A DNA stretch of 64,000 nucleotides from Gnetum montanum (Eukaryota; Streptophyta; Gnetopsida; Gnetales; Gnetaceae), in NCBI GenBank assembly GCA_015680685.1, contig MNCI01002105.1:62001-126000 (forward strand), given 5' to 3'. The translations under genes were made by a program, and so were the position numbers. Within the stretch, counting starts at the first letter, position 1; the number at the start of each line of letters is the position of its first letter. The notes beneath the pieces are model-generated. The model did not search any database. It saw nothing but the letters and a program-made list of their open reading frames with translations, and was not told where the DNA came from. Shown here one piece after another: positions 37,920-49,353 of the stretch.

Positions 37920-38510
37920 ACGTGGTAGTTAGCTGGTAAATATAGGACCGACAAATACCTATATTTACGATTTGTAACCTTATTTTACGGCTAAAATCCT
38001 GAAAAACAAGACCCGCCCACCAAAGCACCTATGATGAAATAGAAACGACTAGAAGCTAAACCAACCAGAAGCCACGCAAGAAACCATCCTCCAATACACA
38101 TAGCAACGTTTTAGTTACACAAAGCTCCAAAATATTGCTGCTGCAGTCAATTCCAAGAGAAAATAAGTTGCTCACATGCTCGTCTGAGCCTTGTACTCTG
38201 TTCAACGCACCAGCATCGCATATTTTCACCACAAAGTCTTATAACCAAAATACTTAAAGGACCAATGACATTCACTCATAAGCAATGAATTTGTCACGCT
38301 TCAAATCTTCGGGTGGCATGTGTTCAGAAATGGCGGATGCAGCATTTGTGGCAAAACGTGGCAACGGCGCACTACGTCATTCTACATTTTTCGAGCACAT
38401 TCCAGTGTCCAAGTCAGCTTGTCTTCATCCACCGTGGCTCTACTCAAAATTCCCTGCACTGCTACATCAGGAGCACTGGATTTCGCCCAGAATACACTGC
38501 AACAACCGCC
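37920..38510 (+). promoter_or_regulatory. EGY3: EGY3 promoter and 5' UTR region
   Basis: The whole space between the LINE tail and the EGY3 ATG is 592 bp, so the proximal promoter lies here. A CCAAT box is at 38262. Upstream ATGs at 38285 (another frame) and 38320 would open uORFs if included in the mRNA. No clear TATA box was seen. A heat-shock-element-like site is listed separately. Confidence 0.4.
38390..38402 (+). promoter_or_regulatory. Heat-shock-element-like site
   Basis: TTC-GA-GCA-CA-TTC has the exact spacing of a three-unit heat shock element (TTCnnGAAnnTTC) with one mismatch in the middle unit. Arabidopsis EGY3 is known as a stress-responsive gene. Function here is an inference from one imperfect match 109 bp before the ATG, and the site may lie inside the 5' UTR. 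Confidence 0.3.
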
Positions 38511-41500
38511 ATGGCTGCTGCTTCTGTCACACTTTTTTCACCCAATTCGTTCGTTTCCGGCTATTCTTTTCTGTCCTTCAGAAAACCCATATCATCCAAG
38601 TCCATCAATTTGCCCAATAAAATCCAGCGGTCTTCCTATTACAGTTTCTGCAGCAGGCCCAACTCGAAATTCGTACTCAAATCCGCAGATGACGATACAT
38701 CCTCCTCTGCAACAACGACCGCCATTGTTGAAGAGGAGAAGAAGAGCACTGATTCTGAGGGCAAGAGTGAGACCCAAAACGAAGAAGAGAAACAAAAACA
38801 GGAGGAGGACTGGAAAGGGGACGAGGATTTCAAGAAGTTTATGGGCAACCCTTCTATTGAAGCAGCAGTTAAGCTTGAGAAGAAGAGGACTGAGAGGAGG
38901 CTGAAAGAGCTCGAGACAGAAGCAGGGGGCAATATCTTCCAGAGTTTGTTGGCTAAGTTTCAAAGGAATTCTCTGGCCAAAGAAAAGGAGAGGCTGGAAC
39001 AAGTCGAGGAGAAGTTCAAAGCACTCGATCTCAATAAAGTATGTTCCTTTCTTAATGTTTTCGGTTTTTTTTTTCTGAAACTTTTGTTTGGTGCAAAGAT
39101 TGTTGTATGTCCTGCTTGGAATTGGTTATAAGATTTTTCAACTATTGTTTTTCTCTTTTATGATAATACCTGATGTGCAAGTGATTTTCTAGGGATTAGA
39201 ACCGGAAAGATATATTTCAACGTGCATTTTTATCATCCATATGTTGACTGTACTAAATTCCTATAATTTACAACTAGAATAGCAGCCAAATGAACAAATG
39301 GGCACTCTGAATGGTTCTTTATTTTTTGTTGTTTGGAACAAATATGACAGTTTGCACAGCAAAATCACATGTTGAAGTGCTTAGGTGGCCACTGTTAATT
39401 GTTTTATTGGAACTAGTGGGATTTATTGCTCCAATCTTTTCCTTTTTGCTGCAACTCAGGCATTCTCTCTGCTTTCTTGGTTTCTTAACCATCTTCTAAG
39501 GATTACAAGTTACTTGGAATTCTGTACAATAATGTTCGATTGCTATAAATATACGTACTGGATTGCGTTGCTGACAAATATTGTTTTAGTTTTCCCTGGT
39601 AATTTTGTTTCTGACGGGGAGGAGGAATTTATAATTTCTGTAGTAGTTTTTAAAATTTATTGCTTGTTTCGTTAGTTCTTGGATATGTTTTGATGATTTT
39701 GTTTTGTTCAAACTATATTAGGGAAGGACATACAGGCATATTGCGTTTTTGACTAGCATTATGTTTCTTGCAGCTGAAAAGTTGTTTTGGTTATGACACT
39801 TTCTTTGCTGTTGATGTTCGCCGTTTTGGTGATGGTGGGATTTTTGTGGGGAATCTTCGAAGACCAATTGAAGAAGTAATACCTAAGCTTGAAAAGAAGC
39901 TGGCCGATGCAGCTGGGAGGGAGGTTGCTCTCTGGTTCATGGAAGAAAGAGTGGATGATATAACAAAGCAGGTTTTCTTTTCTTTTCTGGTTTTTCTTTT
40001 CATTTTGTTTTACAAATTCCAGTTCAAACGTACATACATTTTGTCTTGTATTTCTAGAAAGCATTCGCGTATGTTTGTTATTGCTTAATGAAAAATAGTA
40101 GGGGATAAAGAGGACTGTGTGGTTTCTTTAATATGTTAATTTGACATGCTGATTTTTGTTTTTCACTCAACTTCTGTTTACCAGGTTTGCATGGTGCAAC
40201 CCAAAGCTGAAATTGATCTGCAGCTTGAAATCAGTAAACTCAGTAATCCTTTTGGTTATGTTACGGCACTACTTCTTGGAGTTACCACTCTGGGTACAAT
40301 TGCTATCACCAGCGGATTCTTCCTTAAACCAGATGCTACATTTGAGGACTATTTGAATGATGTCATACCCCTTTTTGGTGGATTCCTCACTATACTAGGG
40401 GTTTCAGAGGTAATTTCTATTTTTGTTCTGACACATTGGTGCTTGTTAATCAAATGTTGAGTTATGTAATGAATTATGGCATGGATTTGAGTTTGACTTT
40501 CTGCATCATCTTGAACATGGCATTGTAGTTATCTTACAAGGTTCTCCAAGCTTTAGAACAATAATACATTGGATGATATATAAATAAGCACCTAGTTCTT
40601 ACAACCCTGCTTATGAAAACGCAAATTTTTTTCCACTCTTACATCATTCCTGTGTATTATGTGTTTAAAAAAGTGTCATCATTTAGAGGCTCAATATTTC
40701 TGCTAACAGATGCAGGAGGGCAAGTAGATGAGCAAATGCTCTTCTAGCAAAAGCCTAACCACTCTGGTAGATAAGCAAAAGCCTAACCTCTTTTATAGTG
40801 GCCATGTCCAGGCTTGAACCTAGGCCTTATGACCTTAAAAACTAGCATCTTCCCATAATTCTAAATGGTGGCCTCTGCATTATGTGTTTTATTCTTATTT
40901 GAGCATAGAGAACTGTGATGACTATTCATTTTATGCCCTAGTAAAAGGAAAATGGGGATGCATAACATTTTGCACAAGGAAGAAAACAGTCTAATAGATA
41001 TTTTGTTGGGAGCAATTGGTAGGAATTTTTTAAAAATGACACAAGCTTATGGTCAAAATTTTCTATATTTGACTTGCAACTTTATACAAAGGTGCATGCA
41101 TCATACTCTGAAATTTTAGGGCAGGATATCTCAAAAAGGAATAATGAATATTGATTCAATTGCATGGGTTCTTTGTGCTTGCAATACTTGTGTTTTTAAC
41201 ATTTTAGTTACTACAACATTCTTCGATAGTTGACTTTTCTTTCAATGCTTTATAAATAATAACTGATGCTATGATTCTTACATTATCGTATATTGGCAGA
41301 TTGCAACACGCTTAACTGCTGCTCGGTATGGTGTAAAATTAAGCCCGTCATTTTTGATTCCTTCCAACTGGACAGGTTGCCTTGGGGTTGCCAACAATTA
41401 TGAATCAATCTTGCCAAACCAGAAAGCACTTTTTGATATTCCTGCTGCCAGGACTGCCAGTGCATATGTTGCTTCTATTGCACTGGCTGCCACAGCATTT

Positions 41501-42612
41501 TTCTTGGATGGCACTTTCAATGGTGGTGATAATGCCTTGTTAGTGTTTCCAACTTTCATATGCAATTAGAGAGCAGGATGCATGAATAATGCATGAATTG
41601 AATTTTATCACATGACTGTTCTGACCATTTAAAAATATAAATAGCAATAATCATGTCTGCTCAGCTGTCCTTACCCTCAGATATTTGATTTTGTTATAGG
41701 CGAGAGAAAAGTCTGATTTAATTTTTTTGCTTCATTTTCAGGTACATAAGACCACAATTTTTCTTCAATAATCCATTTCTTTCCTTCATCCAGTATTTTA
41801 TTGGACCATATGCTGATGAACTGGGGAATGTTCTTCCTCAAGCAGTAGAAGGAGTTGGTGTTCCTGTGGATCCTCTGGCATTTGCTGGCCTTTTAGGTAA
41901 GTTGTGACTGATCAAGAATTCAAAAATACACTTTATACTTGGATCCATACTATTTCCTCAGATATACGGTTAATCAAATAACATGTAAATGAGTGGCAAA
42001 TTGACTGGATGGATTCACAACCCTAATAAACATCCATGCCACAATTTTGTGAGAATCATTACCAAATATTATTATAGAACTTAAAAATGAAATTTCTTAC
42101 TACCCTATTGATCTATTGAACAATTCAGTATCAGAGATTTCCTTCACGAAGCTTCTTTGACCTCAGAGTGACAAGTTGTGATTGACCAGAATTGAAGTAA
42201 CAGAAATGCATCTTTCACTTTTTTGTAACAATAACATGCTAGCATTTTAATTTTGGCAGGAATAGCTGTTACATCTTTGAATCTTCTGCCATGTGGAAGA
42301 CTTGAAGGTGGGAGAATAGCTCAGGCCTTGTTTGGAAGGAGAGCTGCAACTTTGCTTTCCTTTGCAACTTCAGTCTTACTTGGAGCTGGAGCACTTAGTG
42401 GGAGTGTCCTTTGCTTGGCTTGGGGTTTGCTTGCAACATTTTTGCGAGGAGGGGAAGAGCTTCCTGCAAAAGATGAAATTACTCCACTAGGGGATGGACG
42501 GTACATATTTGGGTTTGTTCTTGCTCTGGTTTGCTTCCTTACACTGTTTCCAAACACTGCAGGGACATTCACCAGTCCATTCTACACTGCTCCATATTTC
42601 AGGGGAGATTAA
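38511..42612 (+). CDS. EGY3: EGY3 chloroplast M50-like pseudoprotease, six exons
   Basis: Exons 38511-39038, 39774-39971, 40185-40409, 41300-41538, 41742-41896 and 42260-42612, all GT-AG, give 565 codons; Arabidopsis EGY3 is about the same length. The ATG at 38511 begins a Ser-rich chloroplast transit peptide (MAAASVTLFSPNSF), then an acidic linker and a charged helix (residues about 65-170). GNLR is at 202-205. Membrane segments are near 266-289, 302-322, 370-386 and three in 449-555. EGY1 and EGY2 have HExxH; here the aligned residues are Ser316-Glu-Ile-Ala-Thr320, so both zinc-binding His are gone. The second metal motif (NPDG in EGY1/2) reads LLPCGRLEGGR. This matches EGY3, a non-proteolytic thylakoid or envelope membrane protein linked to stress and chloroplast redox signalling. 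No stops or frameshifts: the gene looks functional. It sits between a LINE and a copia element. Confidence 0.95.
39039..39773 (+). other. EGY3: EGY3 intron 1
   Basis: 735 bp, phase 0, donor GTATGT and acceptor TTGCAG. The other introns are 213 bp (39972-40184, phase 0), 890 bp (40410-41299, phase 0), 203 bp (41539-41741, splitting a Leu codon after two bases) and 363 bp (41897-42259, splitting a Gly codon after one base). Intron 3 carries a stretch near 40690-40860 that looks like an old repeat, with TTGAACCTAGG at 40816. Confidence 0.9.
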
Positions 42613-42741
42613 GATGGCCATGTTGCAAAAGCTAATGTAATGTATAGTAAAATGTGTTTTGAATTTACTCAATTCCAGCTACAGAATTTTGAGGATGAAG
42701 GGTACAGAATTGGTTCATAGCAGTGTATTTATAGCTCTCAA
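42613..42741 (+). other. EGY3: EGY3 3' flank
   Basis: Only 129 bp separate the stop codon from the copia LTR. The native 3' UTR is therefore very short, or transcripts end inside the same-orientation LTR. No strong AATAAA is visible here; AATGTAATGTATAG at 42635 is a weak candidate. Confidence 0.45.
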
Positions 42742-43268
42742 TGTAGCATGCGTTACCCACTAACGTGCTTTATGCATTAGTTAATGCATGAAAGTGACCA
42801 CCATGCCCACTAACGTGCTTTATGGGTTAGTTAATGCATGAAAGTGGCCACCATGCCCACTAACGTGTTTTTATGAGTTGGTTAATGCATCAATGTGGTC
42901 TTCATATTCGATAATGCATTTTTTTACACATGGGCATTGGTTCTCTTTTGGTAATCAATTTTGTGGCCTATAAATTCATTCTTGATGAGAGAACAAAGGT
43001 ACCACGAAACACAGCAAGATTGTAGTTTTGGTCCCTTTCATAGACGCTTGAAGATTGCATACATCATTGTTGCAGAGCAGCTATGTGAAAGAAAAATCAG
43101 AACCCCAAATTTAATCTAAGGCATCAATGGTAAGAGGTTAGTTCCATTTGCTCAAGAATTGTGCATTTTCAGTTATTCATGCATGTGAATTTTTTGTGCC
43201 ATTTGCTTTCGTATTCTATACTTTGATTGTTTGTGCCATCTGGTTTTCTACACAATTATTTTCTTACA
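42742..43268 (+). repeat. Copia 5' LTR
   Basis: 527 bp, TGTAGCATG to CTTACA. U3 holds three direct copies of a 50 bp unit beginning CCCACTAACGTG (42756, 42806, 42856). A TATA-like CTATAAAT lies at 42968-42975. Confidence 0.92.
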
Positions 43269-43270
43269 TG

Positions 43271-43283
43271 TGGTATTGGAGTG
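43271..43283 (+). other. Copia primer-binding site
   Basis: TGGTATTGGAGTG resembles the complement of initiator tRNA-Met (TGGTATCAGAGC), two bases after the LTR, the usual primer for plant copia elements. Confidence 0.8.
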
Positions 43284-44340
43284 TTAGATCTCTATCTTGA
43301 TGTGGTTTTTGACAATGGTGCAATTTGGAAAGTGTTTTTTTTTTAATATTTCTATATTTTGTAGTTTGAGAAAGATTGCTCACTTTTGGTTTTTGTCTAG
43401 TGAAAGAGATTTCACTCTCACATTTTGTTGCATTCTGGAAAATAGAAACCATTAATGCTATGGCAATGAGGATATTTTCTTTTGTTGTTTTGGAGAGCTG
43501 GTCTGGTTGTGTTGTCTGCAATTTTCTTCATGCGATAGTCTACTGTTTGCATCATTGGCCTACAATAGCCTTTCCTTATGTAAATGTTTTCAAAGGTTGA
43601 GCACGATTTGGTTTAACTTGAGCGATCTCAAGGTTAATAGATGTTTATTCCCTCTGTGCATAGCTGGATTTTGTGAATTATGTATGCGTGTTTTCCATTT
43701 CGTTTAGTGTTCATCATTGTTATTATGATTTCTTGTGTTTCTTCATGTCAACCAATGAATTAGCATCGTTCTATAGGGTTTTCTTTGGGCATTTTGGCCT
43801 CCACCTGGGCACTTTGGGCTTGAATAATTGAATGAATTATGTTTATGCCATGTTGAATTTGGTAATTTATCAATTTTATGGATATTTTTGTATATGTATG
43901 CATCATTTTCTGCATATGAATTATAACAAGTGAGCTATATAATTTTGTATAATTAGAGTAGCCACAGGATCTTTAATTATGCAAAATTATGTACTAAAAG
44001 CTTTTGGGTCACATATGGTACACAACATTAAAAATTGTGATTAATCATACGTAATATGATAAATTTTATTCTACAAGATTTTTTATTGTATTTAAAATGA
44101 TCAATTAGGATGATGTGTCAAATTATTTTTCTTAATTTACCCACAAGGATTTAGAAAAGCAATATAATTTAATAGTTTCATCATAATGATATATGAATTT
44201 GTTTGAATTAAAATTTAGCTCCATAGGTAATTTTATATCATTTGATTTATTTTTTTTCATGATATACATTGGTAAACATGTCTTATGGTATTTTAACATC
44301 AAATTTAGTACATAAGCATGTTTGATTATGTAGCTATACA
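43284..44340 (+). other. Copia leader
   Basis: About 1 kb of untranslated leader between primer-binding site and gag, AT-rich in its second half. No separate protein recognised. The open frames here lack motifs. Confidence 0.4.
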
Positions 44341-45220
44341 AATTGAAAGCTATTTTGATTTTAAATGTGACATTCTTGAATTAAAGGGTGATAATTATAA
44401 GGTGTGGAAGGAGAGAATTTTTTTTTATTTAGGCTAGATGGACATTGATTATGCTATTTGTAAGGATGAACCACCCATTGTTACAGCAATTAGCCATTCG
44501 AATGATATTGGTAATTATGAAAAATGGGAGATATCTAATCACCTCTGTGCCATGTTCATAAAAACCAAGATCTTGTTTGGTATGCGTGATTTATTGGAAG
44601 AATATGACAATGTGTGCGCTTTGTTAAAGGCCATCGATAAACAATTTGAGTCATTGAACAAAGCATTGGCTAACATCTTGATAATGAAGTTCTCATCCAT
44701 GAAGCTTACTAAAATTTGTGGTGTGTGTGAGCATATCATGCAAATGAGGGATATAGCAACTCAACTCAAAACACTTAAGGTTGAGATGTCAGAATCTTTC
44801 CTTGTGCACTATATCTTAAACATGCTCCCATCACAGTATGAACACTTCAAGATTTTTTATAACACAGTTAAGGACAAATGGTCAATCAATGAACTAATGA
44901 TCATGTGTGTGCAAGAAAAGGGAAGACTTGCTATGAAAGTAAAAGAGAGTGTACATTTTTTATAACACATTTAATGACAAATGGTCAATCAATGAACTAA
45001 TGATCATGTGTGTAAGAAAAGGGAAGACTTGTTATGAAAGTAAAAGAGAGTGTACATCTGGCTACACAAGGAAAGAATAAAGGACAAGCCAAAGGCAAGT
45101 GGAAGGTCAAATTGCATGCACAAGTTGAAAGAATCTAGATGTTTTTTTCTACAAAAAGAAAGGGCACATAAAAAAGGATTGTTTTAAATATCAAAAATGA
45201 TTTGAAAAGAAAGGTACTCA
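44340..45220 (+). pseudogene. Copia gag, broken
   Basis: Reads as a copia gag from about 44341 (LKGDNYKVWKERIFFYL). A TAG stands where the conserved Trp is expected just before MDIDYAI (44438). The 175-codon frame 44438-44965 contains the UBN2-type gag domain (FESLNKAL, MRDIATQLKTL, HYILNMLPSQYEHF). A tandem duplication near its end breaks the frame. The CCHC zinc knuckle is shifted by a frameshift; its second half KKKGHIKKDC reads at 45150-45185. Confidence 0.82.
44853..45056 (+). repeat. 103/101 bp tandem duplication inside gag
   Basis: 44853-44955 is repeated as 44956-45056 with a few substitutions and loss of two bases (GTGTGTGCAAG to GTGTGTAAG). The junction adds a stop soon after MKVKESVHFL. 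Confidence 0.9.
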
Positions 45221-45224
45221 ACTC

Positions 45225-46480
45225 TCACTTTGTTTTGAATCTAATATGGTTGATGTTGGCCATGACACATGGTGGATTGATTTTGGTTCTATAATTCATG
45301 TTATTAATTCCTTGTAGGGGTGAAAAACCTAAGGAAGCCAATGGGAAGTGAGTCATGCATCTATTCAGGCAACAAGATGCACTCACATGTGAAGGCAATT
45401 GGAACATGCATATTAGTTTTAAGCAGTGGTTTTATTTTAGAATTGGAAAAGTTTTTCAAGGAATTTAATTTCTGTTTCAAGGCTTATGTCATTGGGATTT
45501 TTCTTTAATTTTTCAAATACTACATTCAGTTTATATTATAGATCTAAACTTATTAGAAATGGTACATTGACAAATGGTCTTTTCAAAATTAATTTACAAA
45601 ATAAAACTTCTTATACTTCTATGCATGTTCATGCTGGTATTAAGAGATGTGTTATGAATGATGAATCTTCTATGTTGTGGCATCATAGATTAGGACATAT
45701 CTCTATTGAGAGAATAAAGAGATTAGTAAATGATAGAGTACTTAGTACTCTAGATTTTACTGACTTTGACACTTGTGTGGACTGCATAAAGGGAAGCAAA
45801 CTAATATGTCAAAGAAAGGTGCCAAGAGGAGTTTAGACATATTAGAGATCATACATATAGATATTTGTAGTTTAGATATGGATGTGTATGATCAAAATTA
45901 TTTTATTACCTTTATTGATGATTAATCATGATATATGTATCTCTACCTGCTTCATAACAAGAGCAAAGCTTTAGATGCCTTAAAGGTGTTTAAGGTTGAA
46001 GTAGAGAAACAATGTGGTAAGCAACTAAAGATAGTGAGATTTGATAGAGGTGGTGAATACTATGGTAAATATACTGATGATGGACAAGCACCTGGTCCAT
46101 TTGCTAAGTTTCTTCAAGAGTATGGAATTGTTGCTTGATACGCTATGCCTAATTCTCCAAACCAGAATGGTGTGGTAGAAAGAAGAAACCGAACATTATT
46201 GAACATGTTGCAGAGTATGCTTAGTGGCTCCAAGCTTCCTAAGTCCTTGTGAATTGAAGCTCTTAAGACAATCATGTATATGTTAAATCGAGTTCCAACC
46301 AAGGTTGTCTTAAAGACACTATTTATATTATGGAAAGGTTGGAAACCAAGTTTGCGACATATACGCGTTTGGGGATGCCCGTTTGAAGTAACAGTCTATA
46401 ATCCACAAGAAAAGAAGCTAGATTGAAGGACCATAAGTGGGTATTTCGTTGGATATGATGAACGGTCTAAGGGATACAAA
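45225..46480 (+). pseudogene. Copia protease and integrase, broken
   Basis: Protease: WWIDFGSIIHVIN (45268-45305), a decayed D-S-G motif. GAG-pre-integrase zinc domain: WHHRLGHISIERIKRL, then CVDCIKGSK (45678-45800). Integrase core: an eroded YIDDYS-like site (45915), KIVRFDRGGEYY (46030-46065) with the second Asp, and SPNQNGVVERRNRTLL (46150-46200) with the catalytic Glu. KSL-stop-IEAL at 46240 has TGA for the conserved Trp. IWGCPFEV and SGYFVGYDERSKGYKFY close the domain. Confidence 0.85.
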
Positions 46481-47640
46481 TTTTATTGCCCATCACATAC
46501 TACTAGGTTTGTGGAATTAAAGAATGCTAAATTTCTTGAGAATGACTTGATTAGTGGGAGTAGTAGATCTTGGAACATTGTTCTTGAGATAGATCATACA
46601 GATGCTCAACCCAATATTTCAAATGATAGATTGATTGTTGTGCACAATACGCCTAGAGCACAAATGCATATTAAACAACCAGTCATTGAAGTTTCACAAA
46701 TTGCTGATCAAGAAGTAGTAGATCCAGGTGAACGATAGATACTAGAACTTGTTGAACAACCTGTTGAACATCATGATCCTCAAGAGAATGATGAACCAAC
46801 ATTAAGAAGGATCTATTAGACTAAGGCGATTAGTGATTCCTAGTGACTATGGTGTATCTATAGGAGTCTAACTACAACATAGGAGCTGAAAATGATCCTG
46901 AAACATTTTCACAAGCCATGAGTTGTAAGGAATCTAACTTGTGGTATGATGCCATGAAAGATGAAATGAACTCTATGTCATCTAACGGAGTTTGGAATCT
47001 TGTCAAGTTGCTTGATGGTGTAAAAATCATTTGATGCAAATGTGTCTTCAAGACTAAGAAAGACTCATTGGACAACATTGAAAGATATAAGGCTAGACTT
47101 GTTGCTAAAGGGTTCACTCAAAAAGAGGGAATAGATTACAAGGAGACCTTTTCTCCTTTATCTAAGAAGGACTCCCTTTGTGTTATCATGACATTGGTTG
47201 CCCATTTTGATCTTGAATTACATCAAATGGATATGAAAATAACATTCCTTAATGGTGATCTAGAGGAAGAGGTTTATATGAAAGAACTTAAGGATTTTTC
47301 TTTAGTAATGGTGAGCAATTGGTATGCAAGCTCAAGAAATCCATATATGAATTGAAACAAGCCTCCTGTCAATGGTACTTAAAATTCCATGATATAATCA
47401 CTTCATTTGGTTTTGAAAAAAACATCATGGATCAATGTATATACCAAAAGGTCAATAGGAGCAAAATCTGTTTCCTTGTTTTATATGTGGATGATATCCT
47501 TCTTGCAACCAATAATAGTGGATTTCTATAGAAGCTGAAACATTTTCTCTCTAAGAATTTTGACATGAAGGATATGGGTCAGGCATCTTATGTCATTGGC
47601 ATACAAATCCACAGGGACAAATCTAGATGTATTTTGGGAT
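46480..47640 (+). pseudogene. Copia reverse transcriptase, broken
   Basis: After a variable linker, the RT has MDNIERYKARLVAKGFTQK (47068-47125), ETFSPL, HQMDMKITFLNGDLEEEVYM (47220-47282), KLKKSIYELKQASCQWY (47327-47378) and the catalytic LYVDDILLA (47482-47510). At least two frameshifts and several stops interrupt it (for example near 47034 and 47300). Confidence 0.88.
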
Positions 47641-48535
47641 TATCACAAGAAACACATCAATAAAGTTTTAGAGAGGTTTTGGATGAAATATTGTTCACTA
47701 AGTATAGCATCCATTGTGAAGGGTGATAGGTTCAATTTGAACCAGTGCCCTAAAAATGATTTAGAGAAAAGTCAGATGATCAACATTTCATATGCTTTAG
47801 CTGTTGGAAGCCTTATGTATGCTTAGGTCTGCACAAGACTTGACATTGCATTTGTTGTGGGAATGTTGGATAGATATCAGAGTAATCTAGGTATTGACCA
47901 TTGGAGGATTACAAAGAAAGTGATGAGGTACCTTCAAGGTACAAAAGACTACATGCTTATGTATAAATAAACTGACTCCTTAGAGGTGATTGGCTACTCC
48001 AATTCAAACTTTGTTGGTTGTGTTGATTCATGGAAATCAACATCTGGTTATGTTTTTATGCTAGTTGGAGGAGCTAATCCTAAAGGAGTGGAAAGAAAAC
48101 TTTGGTTGCTACTTCCACCATGGAGGTAGAGTTCATTTCTTGTTTTAAGGCTACTTCACATGGTGTATGGCTAAAGAGTTTTATATTAGGGTTTAGAATT
48201 GTGGATTCTATATCTAGGTCATTAAGAATGTTTTGTGACAATTTCCCTGTTGTCTTTATGGCTNGAGGGTTTAGAATTGTGGATTCTATATCTAGGTCAT
48301 TAAGAATGTTTTGTGACAATTTCCCTGTTGTCTTTATGGCTAAGAATAATAAGAGTGGCAGTCGAAGTAAACACATCAACATCAAGTACTTAGCCATAAG
48401 GGAATGCATTAAGGAAAACAAAGTGGTCATTGCGCATATAAGCACTAAATTAATGATAGTTGATCCTTTGACAAAAGGAATGTCATCGAAGTCATTTCAG
48501 GATCATGTATTTGGATGGGACTTGGTTCCATAATG
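47640..48535 (+). pseudogene. Copia RNase H, broken
   Basis: YALAVGSLMYA (47795-47826), IGYSNSNFVGCVDSWKSTSG (47990-48045), and IREC with the KENKVVIAHISTKLMIVDPLTKG tail (48400-48480) follow the copia RNase H pattern. Stops occur at 47826 and 47970. An assembly duplication lies inside the domain. Confidence 0.82.
48188..48341. other. Assembly duplication around a single N
   Basis: The 76 bases at 48188-48263 recur at 48266-48341, around the N at 48264. The retroelement frame is restored if one copy is ignored, so this is probably an unmerged overlap. Confidence 0.8.
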
Positions 48536-48810
48536 TAATTTGTTGTACGTACAACTTATAGTCTTAATGAAAGTCTTATTCACTTGTGCTATTTTCTCAT
48601 ATGATTTGCGCATATAGTTATTAGAGAAAATACACGTATGGCAGGACCTAAAATGAACATTGAGTTTATTCATAAAGTTAAGTTACTATATAAGGAATTA
48701 CGTTTGAGAGATAAAGCATTGTAATACATGGAAGATAATACTTACATTAAGAGGAATTATTGCCGTGATTTGTGCACTTATTTCTTGAACTTTGGACTTG
48801 ATTAAACATG

Positions 48811-48827
48811 GAAACCAAGTGGAAGAT
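48811..48827 (+). other. Copia polypurine tract
   Basis: GAAACCAAGTGGAAGAT directly before the 3' LTR, the plus-strand priming site expected at this spot. Confidence 0.65.
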
Positions 48828-49353
48828 CGTAGCATGTGTTACCCACTAACGTGCTTTATGCATTAGTTAATACATCAAAGTGGCCACCATGCCCACTAAC
48901 GTGTTTTATGGGTTAATTAATGCATGAAAGTGGCCACCATGCCCACTAATGTGTTTTAATGAGTTGGTTAACGCATCAATGTCATCTCCATATCTAGTAA
49001 CACATTTTTTATGCGTGGGCATTGGGTCTCTTATGGTAACTGATCTTGTGGCCTATAAATTCGTTCTTGATAGAAGAACAAAAGCATCACAAAACACAGT
49101 AGAATTGCAGTTCTGGCCCCTTTCATAGACGCTTCAAGATTGCATACACCATTGTTGCAAAGCACTTATGTGAAAGAAGAATCAGAAGGCCAAATTTATT
49201 TTGAGGCATCAATGGCTGGAGGTTAGTTCCATTTGCTCAAGAATTATGCATTTCTAGTTATTTTTGCATGTGAATTTCTTGTGTCATTTGCTTCTGCATT
49301 TTGTACTTTGATTACTCATGCCATCTAGTTTTTTGCACAATTATTTTCTTACA
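48828..49353 (+). repeat. Copia 3' LTR
   Basis: 526 bp, CGTAGCATG (TG to CG at the first base) to CTTACA, matching the 5' LTR including the U3 repeat units and the TATA-like box at 49053. Confidence 0.92.

Larger units (their letters stand above)
42742..49353 (+). mobile_element. Complete Ty1/copia element, inactive
   Basis: 6.6 kb (one 77 bp assembly duplication included): 5' LTR 42742-43268, primer-binding site, gag, protease, integrase, reverse transcriptase, RNase H, polypurine tract and 3' LTR 48828-49353. The gene order (integrase before RT) defines copia. Flanks are CTCAA (42737-42741) and TTCAA (49354-49358), a target duplication with one mismatch. The LTRs show five differences in their first 64 bases, so the insertion is not recent. 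Many stops and frameshifts. Confidence 0.92.

Noticed and set aside
38313-38510. Extending EGY3 to the upstream ATG at 38313
   Set aside because: The added 66 residues look like translated 5' UTR. The ATG at 38511 begins a normal chloroplast transit peptide and gives the family's usual length.
40690-40860. Possible tRNA-derived SINE in EGY3 intron 3
   Set aside because: Only a B-box-like TTGAACCTAGG match; no convincing A box, tail or target duplication.
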